DNA from: Helicobacter cetorum
GTDB taxonomy: Bacteria > Campylobacterota > Campylobacteria > Campylobacterales > DZAY01
NCBI GenBank assembly: GCA_022729735.1
Contig: DZAY01000016.1
Location: forward strand, 1-58,751
DNA: 58,751 bases
Direction of reading: 5' to 3'
The translations under genes were made by a program, and so were the position numbers. How positions within the stretch are numbered: position 1 is the stretch's first letter; each line of letters starts with the position of its first letter. The notes below the pieces were generated by a model that was not told the DNA's origin, did not search any database, and was given only the letters and a program-made list of their open reading frames with translations. This document shows positions 44,538 to 53,578 of the stretch, one piece after another.

Positions 44538-45686
44538 ATGAGTAAAATTTATAAATTAAATAGTAATACAAATTCAAAAGAGCTACTAAAATCAATTGGT
44601 GTTGAGAGTGGTGGTATTTCGATTATGAAAAAAAAGGGAGAAGTTTTTAAAATTTTTATAAAAGATTTAAATGTAGCAGGTGCAAATATATTAAAACAAG
44701 ATGCTTTATCAATTGGAGCTGAAGTTGCAACTCCACGAGGTTGTATAAATTGTGAAAGTAAATTTGTAGATGTTGTACTTTTTGCAAACTCTAAACAGTT
44801 GGAAATATTGAGTAAAAAAGAGTTAGCCCAACCATTTGGATTGAAAAATATTGCAAAAGAGCTTAATAAATTTATTAATTTAAAAAGTTTTAATCGTGAA
44901 ATTATGGGAATTTTAAATATAAATAGTGATAGTTTTTACGCAAAAAGTAGAATTTTAGAACAAGAGATTATTATAAATTGTGAAAAACTCATAAATGATG
45001 GAGCAGATATTATTGATATTGGAGCAGTATCAAGCAGACCAAATAGTGATTTTGTAACTGAAGATGAAGAGTTTAAAAGATTACAAAATATAATTGATTT
45101 AATCTACTCTAATAAACTATATGAAAAGGTTAAATTTAGTTTAGATTCTTACTCTCCAAGAGTGATTGATTATGCACTAAATAGAGGATTTAAAATAATA
45201 AATGATATTAGTGGTATTCAAGATTTAGCTATTGCAAAATTGGCAAAAGATTACAATGCGACTTTGGTAATAATGCACATGCAAAATAGTCCAAAAACTA
45301 TGCAAATAAATCCAACTTATGAAAATGTAATAGTTGATATTGATGAATTTTTTACTCAAAAATTAGAAATTGCTTATAAATTTGATATAAAAGATATAGT
45401 TTTAGATGTTGGAATTGGATTTGGAAAAAGTCTGGAACATAATCTACTTTTAATAAAACATCTCTCTCATTTTACACATTTTGGATATAGATTACTAATT
45501 GGTGTTAGTCGAAAATCATTAATTGATAAAATTTCACCAAGTGAAGTTGATTTAAGACTTGGTGGAACAATTAATTTATCTATGGAAGCGATTAGAAATG
45601 GAGCATCAATTATTAGAGTTCATGATGTTTATGAACACAAACAAGCACTTTTAACTCTACAAGCATTAGAAAATACAACCATTTAA
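44538..45686 (+). CDS. folP: Dihydropteroate synthase
   Basis: FolP joins 4-aminobenzoate to the pterin diphosphate in folate synthesis. The catalytic TIM barrel occupies about 130-375: MGILNINSDSFY, ADIIDIGAVSSRPNS, FKIINDISGI, LVIMHMQNSPKTMQ, VGIGFGKSLEHN, LIGVSRKSLI and RVHDVYEH. The first 120 residues are an extension, also seen in Helicobacter FolP, of unknown role. At 382 residues it matches that long form. It is three bases after the kinase gene. Confidence 0.93.
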   Translation: MSKIYKLNSNTNSKELLKSIGVESGGISIMKKKGEVFKIFIKDLNVAGANILKQDALSIGAEVATPRGCINCESKFVDVVLFANSKQLEILSKKELAQPFGLKNIAKELNKFINLKSFNREIMGILNINSDSFYAKSRILEQEIIINCEKLINDGADIIDIGAVSSRPNSDFVTEDEEFKRLQNIIDLIYSNKLYEKVKFSLDSYSPRVIDYALNRGFKIINDISGIQDLAIAKLAKDYNATLVIMHMQNSPKTMQINPTYENVIVDIDEFFTQKLEIAYKFDIKDIVLDVGIGFGKSLEHNLLLIKHLSHFTHFGYRLLIGVSRKSLIDKISPSEVDLRLGGTINLSMEAIRNGASIIRVHDVYEHKQALLTLQALENTTI

Positions 45687-45759
45687 CTATTTCTACTTTT
45701 ATTAACTTATTAAGACTGTTTTTGCTAATATTAAAAAAATTTAAAAATGGAGGTTTTGA

Positions 45760-46095
45760 ATGAATAAGGTTTTATTGGCAGTTGTTGCGATATTTATATT
45801 TAGTGGTTGCGAAGAGCGACAAAATAAGATTAGTAGGTATATCCAGAATTGGACAGGAGTAAATGGTGTATTAGAAGTTTATGCAGGTGATAAGCTTGTA
45901 AAACGGTTTGTTAAAATTGATAAACTCTCAACAGCTTCAGCAACTGAAGGAACTGCTGATAGACCATATAGATTTGGTTATGGAATTTGGGATGAAAATC
46001 TAAATATGATTGCTGACCCAAATGAGAAAAAAGTATATTTTGAGTTTAGCGACTATTCGACAAACTATGTATTTTTTGAAAATCCACACAACTAA
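45760..46095 (+). CDS. Small lipoprotein of unknown function
   Basis: A 111-residue protein with a lipobox (IFIFSGC, Cys at about residue 17), so it is probably lipid-anchored. The mature part is a beta-rich domain with IQNWTGVNGVLEVYAGDKL and PYRFGYGIWDENLNM. It is well conserved in pattern but I do not recognise a family. GGAGG precedes the ATG. It is followed eight bases later by another small exported protein and may function with it. Confidence 0.78.
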   Translation: MNKVLLAVVAIFIFSGCEERQNKISRYIQNWTGVNGVLEVYAGDKLVKRFVKIDKLSTASATEGTADRPYRFGYGIWDENLNMIADPNEKKVYFEFSDYSTNYVFFENPHN

Positions 46096-46103
46096 GGGAA
46101 TTT

Positions 46104-46427
46104 ATGAAAAAGTTATTACTACTTATAGCTTTTGCTACTCTGATTTTTGCTGATGATTTTAAACTTATTATTGGAAGTGATAAGTTACTTTTAAAAAGCT
46201 TAAAAAAGATAGAAACAAAAGAGCTAACACTTGTATATAAAGATGGTGAAAAAGAAGAGTTAATTCCTCTTTTTGAAAATCAAGTTTCTGATAATGTAGT
46301 TGCTAATGAGCAGGTTTTTAGTGCTAAAAAGTTTATAAATCCAACAAAAAGTTCTAAATTTATTTTAAGAGGAATTGAGGGCAAAGTTGATGGAGTTATG
46401 ATTAATTATGTAATTTATGAAAAGTAG
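46104..46427 (+). CDS. Small exported protein of unknown function
   Basis: A 107-residue protein with a signal peptide (KKLLLLIAFATLIFADD). The mature domain is short and Lys/Glu-rich (ETKELTLVYKDGEKEELI) and ends MINYVIYEK. No family was recognised. Its close spacing with the lipoprotein upstream (8 bases) and the YmdB gene downstream (11 bases) suggests one operon. Confidence 0.72.
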   Translation: MKKLLLLIAFATLIFADDFKLIIGSDKLLLKSLKKIETKELTLVYKDGEKEELIPLFENQVSDNVVANEQVFSAKKFINPTKSSKFILRGIEGKVDGVMINYVIYEK

Positions 46428-46438
46428 AAAGGTTATTT

Positions 46439-47248
46439 TTGATTAGAGTTGCATTTATTGGAGATGTAATAGGCAGACCAGGTAGGACTATAATATCTCA
46501 ACATTTAAAGAGTTTAAGAGATGAGTTTAAGATAGATTTCGTAGTTTCAAATGGTGAGAATATAAGTCATGGTTTTGGAATAACTGCAAAAAATGCAAAC
46601 GAACTATTTAGAGTTGGTGTAGATTTATTTACAGGTGGAAACCATAGTTGGGATAAAAAAGAGATAATTCAATATCTTGATACTCTTCCAATTATAAGAC
46701 CACTTAACTATCCCATTGGAGTTGCTGGAAGTGGAATTTTTAAAGGAAATATTAGAGGTGAAAAGTTTGCAATTATAAATTTAATGGGAATATACTCTAT
46801 GCCAATGGTTGATAACCCTTTTAGATTAATTCAAAAAGCTATTGATGAGTTAAAAAATGAGCAAATTAAAAATATTTTTATAGATTTTCATGCAGAAGCA
46901 ACAAGTGAAAAAAGAGCATTATGTATGATGTTACAAGGTAATATTAGTGGAATTGTTGGAACTCATACACATATTGGCACAGATGATTTGGATATATTTA
47001 ATGGTATGGCTTATGTAAGTGATATTGGGCTTACTGGTTGTTATGATAGTGTAATTGGTATGAATAAAGAGTCAGCTCTTGGCAGATTTCTAACAGCTAT
47101 GCCAATTAAATTTGAAATCCAAAATGAGTGTAAAAAGATTTTGCAAATGGTTGTTTTAGATACACAAGATGGAGTTTGTAAAAAGGCTTTTAAACTCAAA
47201 CTATTTGATAATGAAAAACCAAAAATAACAATGGAGATAAATGTATGA
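46439..47248 (+). CDS. YmdB-type calcineurin-like metallophosphoesterase (TIGR00282)
   Basis: A 269-residue cytoplasmic phosphodiesterase of the YmdB family, starting at TTG 46439. The metal-binding motifs are in order: FIGDVIGRPGR, VVSNGENISHGFGIT, FTGGNHSWDKK, FIDFHAEATSEKRA and VGTHTHIGTDD. In Bacillus the homologue hydrolyses cyclic nucleotides and affects biofilm and sporulation genes; the substrate here is not known. It overlaps the next gene by four bases. Confidence 0.92.
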   Translation: MIRVAFIGDVIGRPGRTIISQHLKSLRDEFKIDFVVSNGENISHGFGITAKNANELFRVGVDLFTGGNHSWDKKEIIQYLDTLPIIRPLNYPIGVAGSGIFKGNIRGEKFAIINLMGIYSMPMVDNPFRLIQKAIDELKNEQIKNIFIDFHAEATSEKRALCMMLQGNISGIVGTHTHIGTDDLDIFNGMAYVSDIGLTGCYDSVIGMNKESALGRFLTAMPIKFEIQNECKKILQMVVLDTQDGVCKKAFKLKLFDNEKPKITMEINV

Positions 47249-48717
47249 AAAAAGTATTAATTAGTGTGATTGTAGCTACATTAGCAGTTCAAGCACACGA
47301 ATATAATTTAAAAAACGGTTGGAATTTAATTGGTGCAACAGAAGATATTACAGATTTTTCTACATTTAAATCAAATGGAACTGTAATATGGGTTTATGAA
47401 GATGATTGGCGAGCTGTCAATTTTGATAGTGATAAAATATCAAAAGGTAGTGGTTTTTGGTTTAAATCAAATAGTGCAACAATGCTTTCAACTGATGTAA
47501 CAACAGATACAATTAATATTCCAACAACTAAAATTAGAGCTTTTAATTTATCTGACACAGGACAAACAGAATGTTTTAGTAGTGCTGGTAATAGTGTAAA
47601 TTGTCAAAATGCTGGACAAGATGGAAGTTACTCTTCAAATAATAGTCCAAAATTTACAAAAAATGGTGATGGCACAACAAAAGACAATATTACAGATTTA
47701 TTATGGCAAACTTCAGCTGATAGAGATGGAAATGGAATAATAAATGCAACTGATAAACTAACTCAAAGCGAAGCCCTAACTTATTGTGAAAATTTAAATT
47801 TAGCTGGATATGATGATTGGAGATTGCCAGATATTAAGACAATCTATTCTCTAATAAACTTCAATGGTGAAGATGTAAGTGGATATAGTGGAACTGATAC
47901 TACGGGACTTAAACCATTTATTGATACAAACTATTTTGATTTTGGATATGGTGATGTGAGTGCAGGAGAAAGAGTTATAGATGCACAATGGGCAACATCA
48001 ACAATATATGTAAGCACTACTATGAATGGTGATAAAACTATGTTTGGTTTGAATTTAGCTGATGGAAGAATAAAAGGTTATGGATTAGTTGTTCAAAATA
48101 GTGAAAAAGAGTTTTATGTGCAGTGTGTTAGAGGTAATTTAAGTTATGGAACAAATAGCTTTTCAAGTAGCAATAATACAATAAAAGATAGCAATACAAA
48201 TTTAATGTGGCAAAAAGATGATAGCAAAACTTCTATGGATTGGGATAGTGCGATAAACTATTGTGAAAATTTATCACTTGATAGTTATAGTGATTGGCGA
48301 CTACCAAATATAAGAGAGTTACAAAGTATTGTTGATTACACTAAATCACCATCAACAACAAACTCTCCAGCAATTGATTTAATATTTAATTCAACTGAAA
48401 TCACAAATGAAAAAGGTGAAAAAGATTATGGCTACTATTGGAGTTCTACAACTCATAAAACAACAGATGGCAAAAATTCATATGCTACATATATAAGTTT
48501 TGGAAGAGCTATGGGTTATATGAATGGAAATTATTTTGATGTTCATGGTGCTGGAGCTCAACGAAGTGACCCAAAAACTTCTATTGCAAATAGTAATTTA
48601 GATAACTCTTATCAAAAGCTTACAACTTCAAATGGTAAAAGTGTAATTGCTCATGGTCCTCAAGGTGATATTATAAGAACTTCTAATTTTGTTAGGTGTG
48701 TTAGAGACATGAATTAA
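47245..48717 (+). CDS. Exported protein with two DUF1566 (Lcl C-terminal) domains
   Basis: A 490-residue exported protein (signal peptide KKVLISVIVATLAVQA). Residues 18-85 form a short domain with YNLKNGWNLIG and SKGSGFWFKS, which recurs at the ends of large surface proteins of the phylum. Two Lcl/DUF1566 domains follow (about 150-300 and 305-490), each with a LMWQ-type start, YCENL...YDDWRLP or YSDWRLP, and a closing CVRG/CVRD. This fold is found in collagen-binding adhesins and phage tail-like proteins. It overlaps the YmdB gene by four bases. Confidence 0.82.
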   Translation: MKKVLISVIVATLAVQAHEYNLKNGWNLIGATEDITDFSTFKSNGTVIWVYEDDWRAVNFDSDKISKGSGFWFKSNSATMLSTDVTTDTINIPTTKIRAFNLSDTGQTECFSSAGNSVNCQNAGQDGSYSSNNSPKFTKNGDGTTKDNITDLLWQTSADRDGNGIINATDKLTQSEALTYCENLNLAGYDDWRLPDIKTIYSLINFNGEDVSGYSGTDTTGLKPFIDTNYFDFGYGDVSAGERVIDAQWATSTIYVSTTMNGDKTMFGLNLADGRIKGYGLVVQNSEKEFYVQCVRGNLSYGTNSFSSSNNTIKDSNTNLMWQKDDSKTSMDWDSAINYCENLSLDSYSDWRLPNIRELQSIVDYTKSPSTTNSPAIDLIFNSTEITNEKGEKDYGYYWSSTTHKTTDGKNSYATYISFGRAMGYMNGNYFDVHGAGAQRSDPKTSIANSNLDNSYQKLTTSNGKSVIAHGPQGDIIRTSNFVRCVRDMN

Positions 48718-48740
48718 GAGATTTGTTTTTACAAATCTCT
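48717..48740 (+). terminator. Perfect hairpin between the DUF1566 gene and the hybrid kinase
   Basis: AGAGATTTGT (48717-48726), TTTT, ACAAATCTCT (48731-48740) is a 10-bp perfect stem with a 4-base loop, starting at the last base of the stop codon. The following ATAAAATC is not a T-run, so termination may be partial. It would insulate the signalling module from the upstream genes. Confidence 0.5.
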
Positions 48741-48763
48741 ATAAAATCAAAGATAGGAATAAT

Positions 48764-51700
48764 ATGTGGATTGCAAAAGATAATTTATTAAAAATTTCAA
48801 AAGTAATAGAAAAAATTGTAAATGGAAAAGAGGCTGATACATTAATAGATGAAATAATAAAAAATAGTTCAAATTCTAATATTATCGAAATTGTAAATAG
48901 ATTAGAACATGTGATAAATAAGTTTAAAAATATAGAAAATTTATTAGAAAAAATTAGTAGTGGCGATTATAGAGTAGGAATAGATAGTTATAGTGGAGGT
49001 GAAACTCTTGCAATAGCTTTGACAAATGTTATTGAGAGAGTTAGAGATATAGATGGTTTAATAGAAGCTATATCTTTTGGAGATTTTTCAAAAAAAATCA
49101 ATCAAAAAAGTGAAAATGATAAAGTTGCGAACTCAATTAATAGAATTGTAGATAGATTTAGAGATATTGTAACTCAATTAAATTATATCGCCGATGGAGA
49201 TTATGAAAAAAGTATAACTCCTCTACATAGTGGGGATACATTAGGAATTGCTTTATCAAAAATGACAATAAATTTAAAAAATTTAAAAATAGAGAGTGAT
49301 AAAAGAGATTGGATAAAAAGTAATATAAATAGATTATCAGAAAATTTAAGTGGAAACAAAGCTCAACAAATTGTATCAAGTGAAGCAATATCTTTTATCT
49401 CAAGAGCTATAAGTGGTGGTTTTGGTGCAGTATATTTAAATAATGGTGATAAATTTTTCTTAGTTGCAAGTTTTGCATATACAGAGCGAGATATTAGTAA
49501 GAATATGTTTAAATTGGGTGAAGGAATTATTGGACAAGTTGCATTAGAAAAAAATTCAATTTTATTAAAAAATTTAACAAGAGATGATTTAGTTATAACT
49601 TCGGGTTTGATTTCACAACCTCCAATAAATAGCTATACAATACCGCTTATTTATGAAGATTTTTTATATGGAGTTATTGAAGTAGCATCATTTGAAGAGT
49701 TTGATAAATATAAGTTAGAGTTTTTAAATGAGAGTGCTAAAGTATTGGCTTCATATCTATTTGCATCAAAACAGAGAGAAGAAGCAAAAGTTTTATTACA
49801 ATTATCAGAAGATGCAAATGCAAAACTCCAAACTCAAAGTGAAGAGGTTATGCAGTTAAATTCACAATTAGAAGAACAACAACAACAGCTCCAACAACAA
49901 AGTGAAGAGTTGCAACAAACAAATGCACAATTAGAAGAGTTACAACAACAACTCCAACAACAGTTAGAAGAGTTACAAATAAATAATGATGAGTTAGTTA
50001 AATCAAGATACGAGATAAATAAGAGAAATAGAGAGTTAGAAGATGCAAATAGATATAAATCACAATTTTTAGCAAATGTATCTCATGAGTTAAGAACACC
50101 ACTTAATTCAATAATTTTATTATCTAAAATGCTAACTATAAATGATGGTGGAAGATTAAATAGTGATGATGTCAAAAAAGCGAGTGTAATATTTGAATCT
50201 GGAAATGAGTTGCTTAGGCTTATAAATGATATTTTAGATTTATCAAAAGCAGAAAGTGGAGCAGTTTCTATTCACATATCTAAATTTAGCACAAAAGAGA
50301 TAGTAACACATTTAAAAGATATATTTGCTCATCAAGCATTAGAAAAACATTTATCATTTGAAATTATTGATGAGTATGATGATTATTTAGTTAGTGATAA
50401 AGATAAACTACTGCAAATTTTTAGAAATATAGTTTCAAATAGTATTAAATTTACAAAAAGTGGTGGAGTTAAAATTAAATTTACTAAAGATAGTGGGGAT
50501 TTAAAAATATTAATTAGTGATAGTGGAATAGGAATTCCAAAAGATAAAATTGATATAGCATTTGAACCATTCCAACAAGTTGATGGCTCAATTAGTCGTG
50601 AATTTGGTGGAACAGGACTTGGATTATCTATTGTAAAAGAGTTTGCAAATAAACTTGGAATAGATATAAAAGTTGATAGTGAGCCAAATATTGGAACTAC
50701 ATTTGAGTTAGTTATTCCAAAAAATCCTACAAATGTATCTATGAATGAAAATATTGAAAGTTTGAAATTGGATAAAAAAATAGTAGATAATAAACCATTT
50801 GTGCTTTTGATTACTAATAATAAAATATTATCCAAAAAAGTAGTATCTATAAATAGTAATTATAACTACAATACAGCAATTTATAGTGAATTAAATGAAG
50901 TAAAAGAGTTTATTAAAAGTGGTGCTATACCTCTGTTAATTGCTGTTGATACAATTAATTATGATATTGATTTTTCAAATATTTTACAAGAGATAAAAAC
51001 TGTAAAAGAGTTACAAAATAGACCTCTTTATGCAATATCTAAAGAGAGTGATATTATTTATAATGACTTAAGCTTAAAAGGGTATGTTGAGTTTATCAAA
51101 GATAGATTATTAAAAAGTCAAAAAACTATTGGCTCACTTCCAAAACTTCCAACTGAATTATCTGAAATAGTTATCGATAATGGATTTATATTAAAAGAGT
51201 TTGATAGCTATTTGGAGTTAGAAGAGAGTTTAAAAAGTGGTTGTATTGATAAAATTATTATGAGTGATATTGATATGATTTACTCTAAAAATTCAGCTAT
51301 TAGAGAAATATGCAAAAATATAGAGATAATTGGACTATTTGAAAATAGTTTAAGTGAAAGTGTTGAAAATAGTTTAAAAGAGTATGTAGAAGCAACTATT
51401 ATTCAATCTCCAAAAGCACTTAATAGATTGATTGATGAGTTAAAACGAGATAAAAAAAGTAAAAATGATATTTTAAGTGCTAAAAATAGTTTAGTTTCTG
51501 ATATTTCATTAGAAGGTAAAACAATTTTGATAACAGATGATGATGTAAAAAATATATATGTTTTATCATCAGTTTTAGAGTCAAAAGGTGCAAAAATTAT
51601 TCAAGCATTTGATGGAGCAAAAGCGATAGAAAAGCTAAAACAGAATAAAGTTGATTTAATACTTATGGATATAATGATGCCAAATATGAATGGTTATGAA

Positions 51701-51889
51701 GCAATTAGTGAAATTAAAAGTATGGAAAAATTCAAAGACATTCCAATAATTGCAATAACTGCTAAAGCATTGAAAGAAGATAAGATGAAATGTTTAGAAG
51801 TTGGAGCAAATGATTATTTATCTAAACCTGTTGATTATAATGTGCTTATATCATTAATTGATGCTTGGCTTAAAAAACATAATAGTTAA
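48764..51889 (+). CDS. Soluble hybrid histidine kinase: HAMP-like repeats, GAF, HisKA, HATPase, two receivers
   Basis: A 1041-residue cytoplasmic kinase with no membrane helix. Residues 50-180 hold tandem HAMP-like units (ISSGDYRVGI, ISFGDFSKKI, IADGDYEKSI). A GAF domain spans about 185-340 (GGFGAVYLNNGDKF, GEGIIGQVALEKNS). A Gln-rich coiled coil (355-410) leads to His441 in NVSHELRTPLNS. HATPase motifs are ISDSGIGIPKD and EFGGTGLGLSIVKE. Residues about 665-790 and 795-890 look like degenerate receiver-like segments. The C-terminal receiver (about 905-1040) has the acidic pair TDDD, D969 in LMDIMMP and a conserved Lys in YLSKPVD. Its stop overlaps the CheB-CheR start by one base. Confidence 0.88.
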   Translation: MWIAKDNLLKISKVIEKIVNGKEADTLIDEIIKNSSNSNIIEIVNRLEHVINKFKNIENLLEKISSGDYRVGIDSYSGGETLAIALTNVIERVRDIDGLIEAISFGDFSKKINQKSENDKVANSINRIVDRFRDIVTQLNYIADGDYEKSITPLHSGDTLGIALSKMTINLKNLKIESDKRDWIKSNINRLSENLSGNKAQQIVSSEAISFISRAISGGFGAVYLNNGDKFFLVASFAYTERDISKNMFKLGEGIIGQVALEKNSILLKNLTRDDLVITSGLISQPPINSYTIPLIYEDFLYGVIEVASFEEFDKYKLEFLNESAKVLASYLFASKQREEAKVLLQLSEDANAKLQTQSEEVMQLNSQLEEQQQQLQQQSEELQQTNAQLEELQQQLQQQLEELQINNDELVKSRYEINKRNRELEDANRYKSQFLANVSHELRTPLNSIILLSKMLTINDGGRLNSDDVKKASVIFESGNELLRLINDILDLSKAESGAVSIHISKFSTKEIVTHLKDIFAHQALEKHLSFEIIDEYDDYLVSDKDKLLQIFRNIVSNSIKFTKSGGVKIKFTKDSGDLKILISDSGIGIPKDKIDIAFEPFQQVDGSISREFGGTGLGLSIVKEFANKLGIDIKVDSEPNIGTTFELVIPKNPTNVSMNENIESLKLDKKIVDNKPFVLLITNNKILSKKVVSINSNYNYNTAIYSELNEVKEFIKSGAIPLLIAVDTINYDIDFSNILQEIKTVKELQNRPLYAISKESDIIYNDLSLKGYVEFIKDRLLKSQKTIGSLPKLPTELSEIVIDNGFILKEFDSYLELEESLKSGCIDKIIMSDIDMIYSKNSAIREICKNIEIIGLFENSLSESVENSLKEYVEATIIQSPKALNRLIDELKRDKKSKNDILSAKNSLVSDISLEGKTILITDDDVKNIYVLSSVLESKGAKIIQAFDGAKAIEKLKQNKVDLILMDIMMPNMNGYEAISEIKSMEKFKDIPIIAITAKALKEDKMKCLEVGANDYLSKPVDYNVLISLIDAWLKKHNS

Positions 51890-53568
51890 TGCAAATTGTT
51901 AAAAATAACTTAAATCAATCTATAAAATTATCAATAATTGGTAGAGTTGTATCCAAAGATGATGAGGTGCAACTCTTATATGAGTTAGAAAATATCCATT
52001 TTGGAAATGTGGAAATAAACTTTTATGATGCTACAACTCTTAGTAAAAAAGTTATAAAAGTTTTATATTCATTAATTTCAAATAGAGTTAATCTTAAAAT
52101 AAATATATTTAAATATCAACTATTTAGCTATTTTTTACTTCTAAATATTCAATCTCACTATATAGTTTTAAAGTCTATCACAAAAAAAGAGTTTAAATCA
52201 TTTAATATTTTAGGAATTGGTGGTTCTGCTGATAGTTTGAAAAAGATATTGGAATTTATTTCACTACTTCCAAAATCAAAGCTTTCAATATTTATTGTTC
52301 AACATATTAGAGAAGGAACAAAAAATTTATTACCAAAATTAATTGAAAAATATAGCGATAAATATATAATTTTAGAAGCAGAAGATGGTATGGAAGTAAT
52401 GCCATCTTCTATTTATATTGCTCCAAGTTCTCACCATTTAACTGTAAAAAATGGTTATATAAAATTGGTTGATAGTGAGCCAATAAACTTTGCAAGACCT
52501 TCAATTGATGTAATGTTTGATTCACTTTCAAATGAGTATAAAAACCTATTTTGTGCAATACTGCTTTGTGGTTATGGTAAAGATGGTTATCATAGTTTTT
52601 CAAAAATCAAAGCAAATGGTGGAGTTGTATTTATAGAAGAACCATCAGAGTGCCAAGCAAATTCACTTCTAAATTCTGCAATTTTAGATGGAAATTATGA
52701 TTATGTTATGAAAATAAAAGATATTGCAGAAATTATTTCTGAAATGATAATAGATATTTCTGAAATAGATAATAATAGCCTATTTTTGATTTCATTTTTA
52801 GAAACTATAAAAGAGATTTATGGGTATGACTTTACAGAATATCAATTAGAAAGTATCAAAAGACGATTAAAGCTTGTTATGACAAAAGAACATATAAAAA
52901 ATATATATACTCTAAAAAATGAAATAGTTTCTAATTACACAATTTTTGAAAAACTATTTTTAGAATTTTCAATAAATGTTAGCACATTTTTTAGAAATCC
53001 AAACATGTTTTTAGAGTTACGAAAAGCTATTATGTTATATTTAAATAGCTATTCACATTTAAAAATTTGGAGTGCTGGTTGTAGTTTGGGTGAAGAGCCT
53101 TACTCAATTGCGATTATATTATATGAGTTAAATATGCTAAATAAAAGTTTAATTCACTCAACAGATATAAATCCATTTATAATTGCACAAGCTGAAAATG
53201 GGCTATTTCCAACAAAAAAGTTGATAGAGTATGAGAATAATTATAAAAATAGTGGAGGAGAAAAAAATTTCAAAGATTATTTTGAAATAAATAGTTCATA
53301 TTGTGAAATAAAAGATTTTTTGAAAGAAAGAATTCTATTTTTTGAACACTCATTGACAAATAGTGGAGTTTTTAATGAATTTCAAATTATATTTTGTAGA
53401 AATGTATTAATATATTTTAATCAAGAGTTAAGAGAGCGAGTATTAGAGCTGTTTGCAAATTCACTTGATAGAAATGGCTTTTTGGTTTTGGGAGAAAGTG
53501 AAAATATAAGCTCACCAAGATTTGAAATAATTAATAAAGATTTGAAAATTTATAAATTAAAAAATTAA
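51889..53568 (+). CDS. CheB-CheR fusion (methylesterase plus methyltransferase)
   Basis: A 559-residue chemotaxis-type fusion. Residues 1-100 are an unrecognised small alpha/beta domain. A CheB catalytic domain spans about 105-275: Ser113 (in GIGGSADSL), His139 (VQHIREG) and Asp232 (GYGKDGY) form the expected triad. The usual S-A-G-G-L is changed to S-A-D-S-L. No receiver precedes it. CheR follows (about 290-559): NVSTFFRNPNMF, the SAM site IWSAGCSLGEEPYS (from W394) and FCRNVLIYFN. Similar fusions work with hybrid kinases in stress or chemosensory-like signalling. It lies between two kinases, and no receptor (MCP) gene is near. Confidence 0.9.
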   Translation: MQIVKNNLNQSIKLSIIGRVVSKDDEVQLLYELENIHFGNVEINFYDATTLSKKVIKVLYSLISNRVNLKINIFKYQLFSYFLLLNIQSHYIVLKSITKKEFKSFNILGIGGSADSLKKILEFISLLPKSKLSIFIVQHIREGTKNLLPKLIEKYSDKYIILEAEDGMEVMPSSIYIAPSSHHLTVKNGYIKLVDSEPINFARPSIDVMFDSLSNEYKNLFCAILLCGYGKDGYHSFSKIKANGGVVFIEEPSECQANSLLNSAILDGNYDYVMKIKDIAEIISEMIIDISEIDNNSLFLISFLETIKEIYGYDFTEYQLESIKRRLKLVMTKEHIKNIYTLKNEIVSNYTIFEKLFLEFSINVSTFFRNPNMFLELRKAIMLYLNSYSHLKIWSAGCSLGEEPYSIAIILYELNMLNKSLIHSTDINPFIIAQAENGLFPTKKLIEYENNYKNSGGEKNFKDYFEINSSYCEIKDFLKERILFFEHSLTNSGVFNEFQIIFCRNVLIYFNQELRERVLELFANSLDRNGFLVLGESENISSPRFEIINKDLKIYKLKN

Positions 53569-53578
53569 AGAGGATGGC

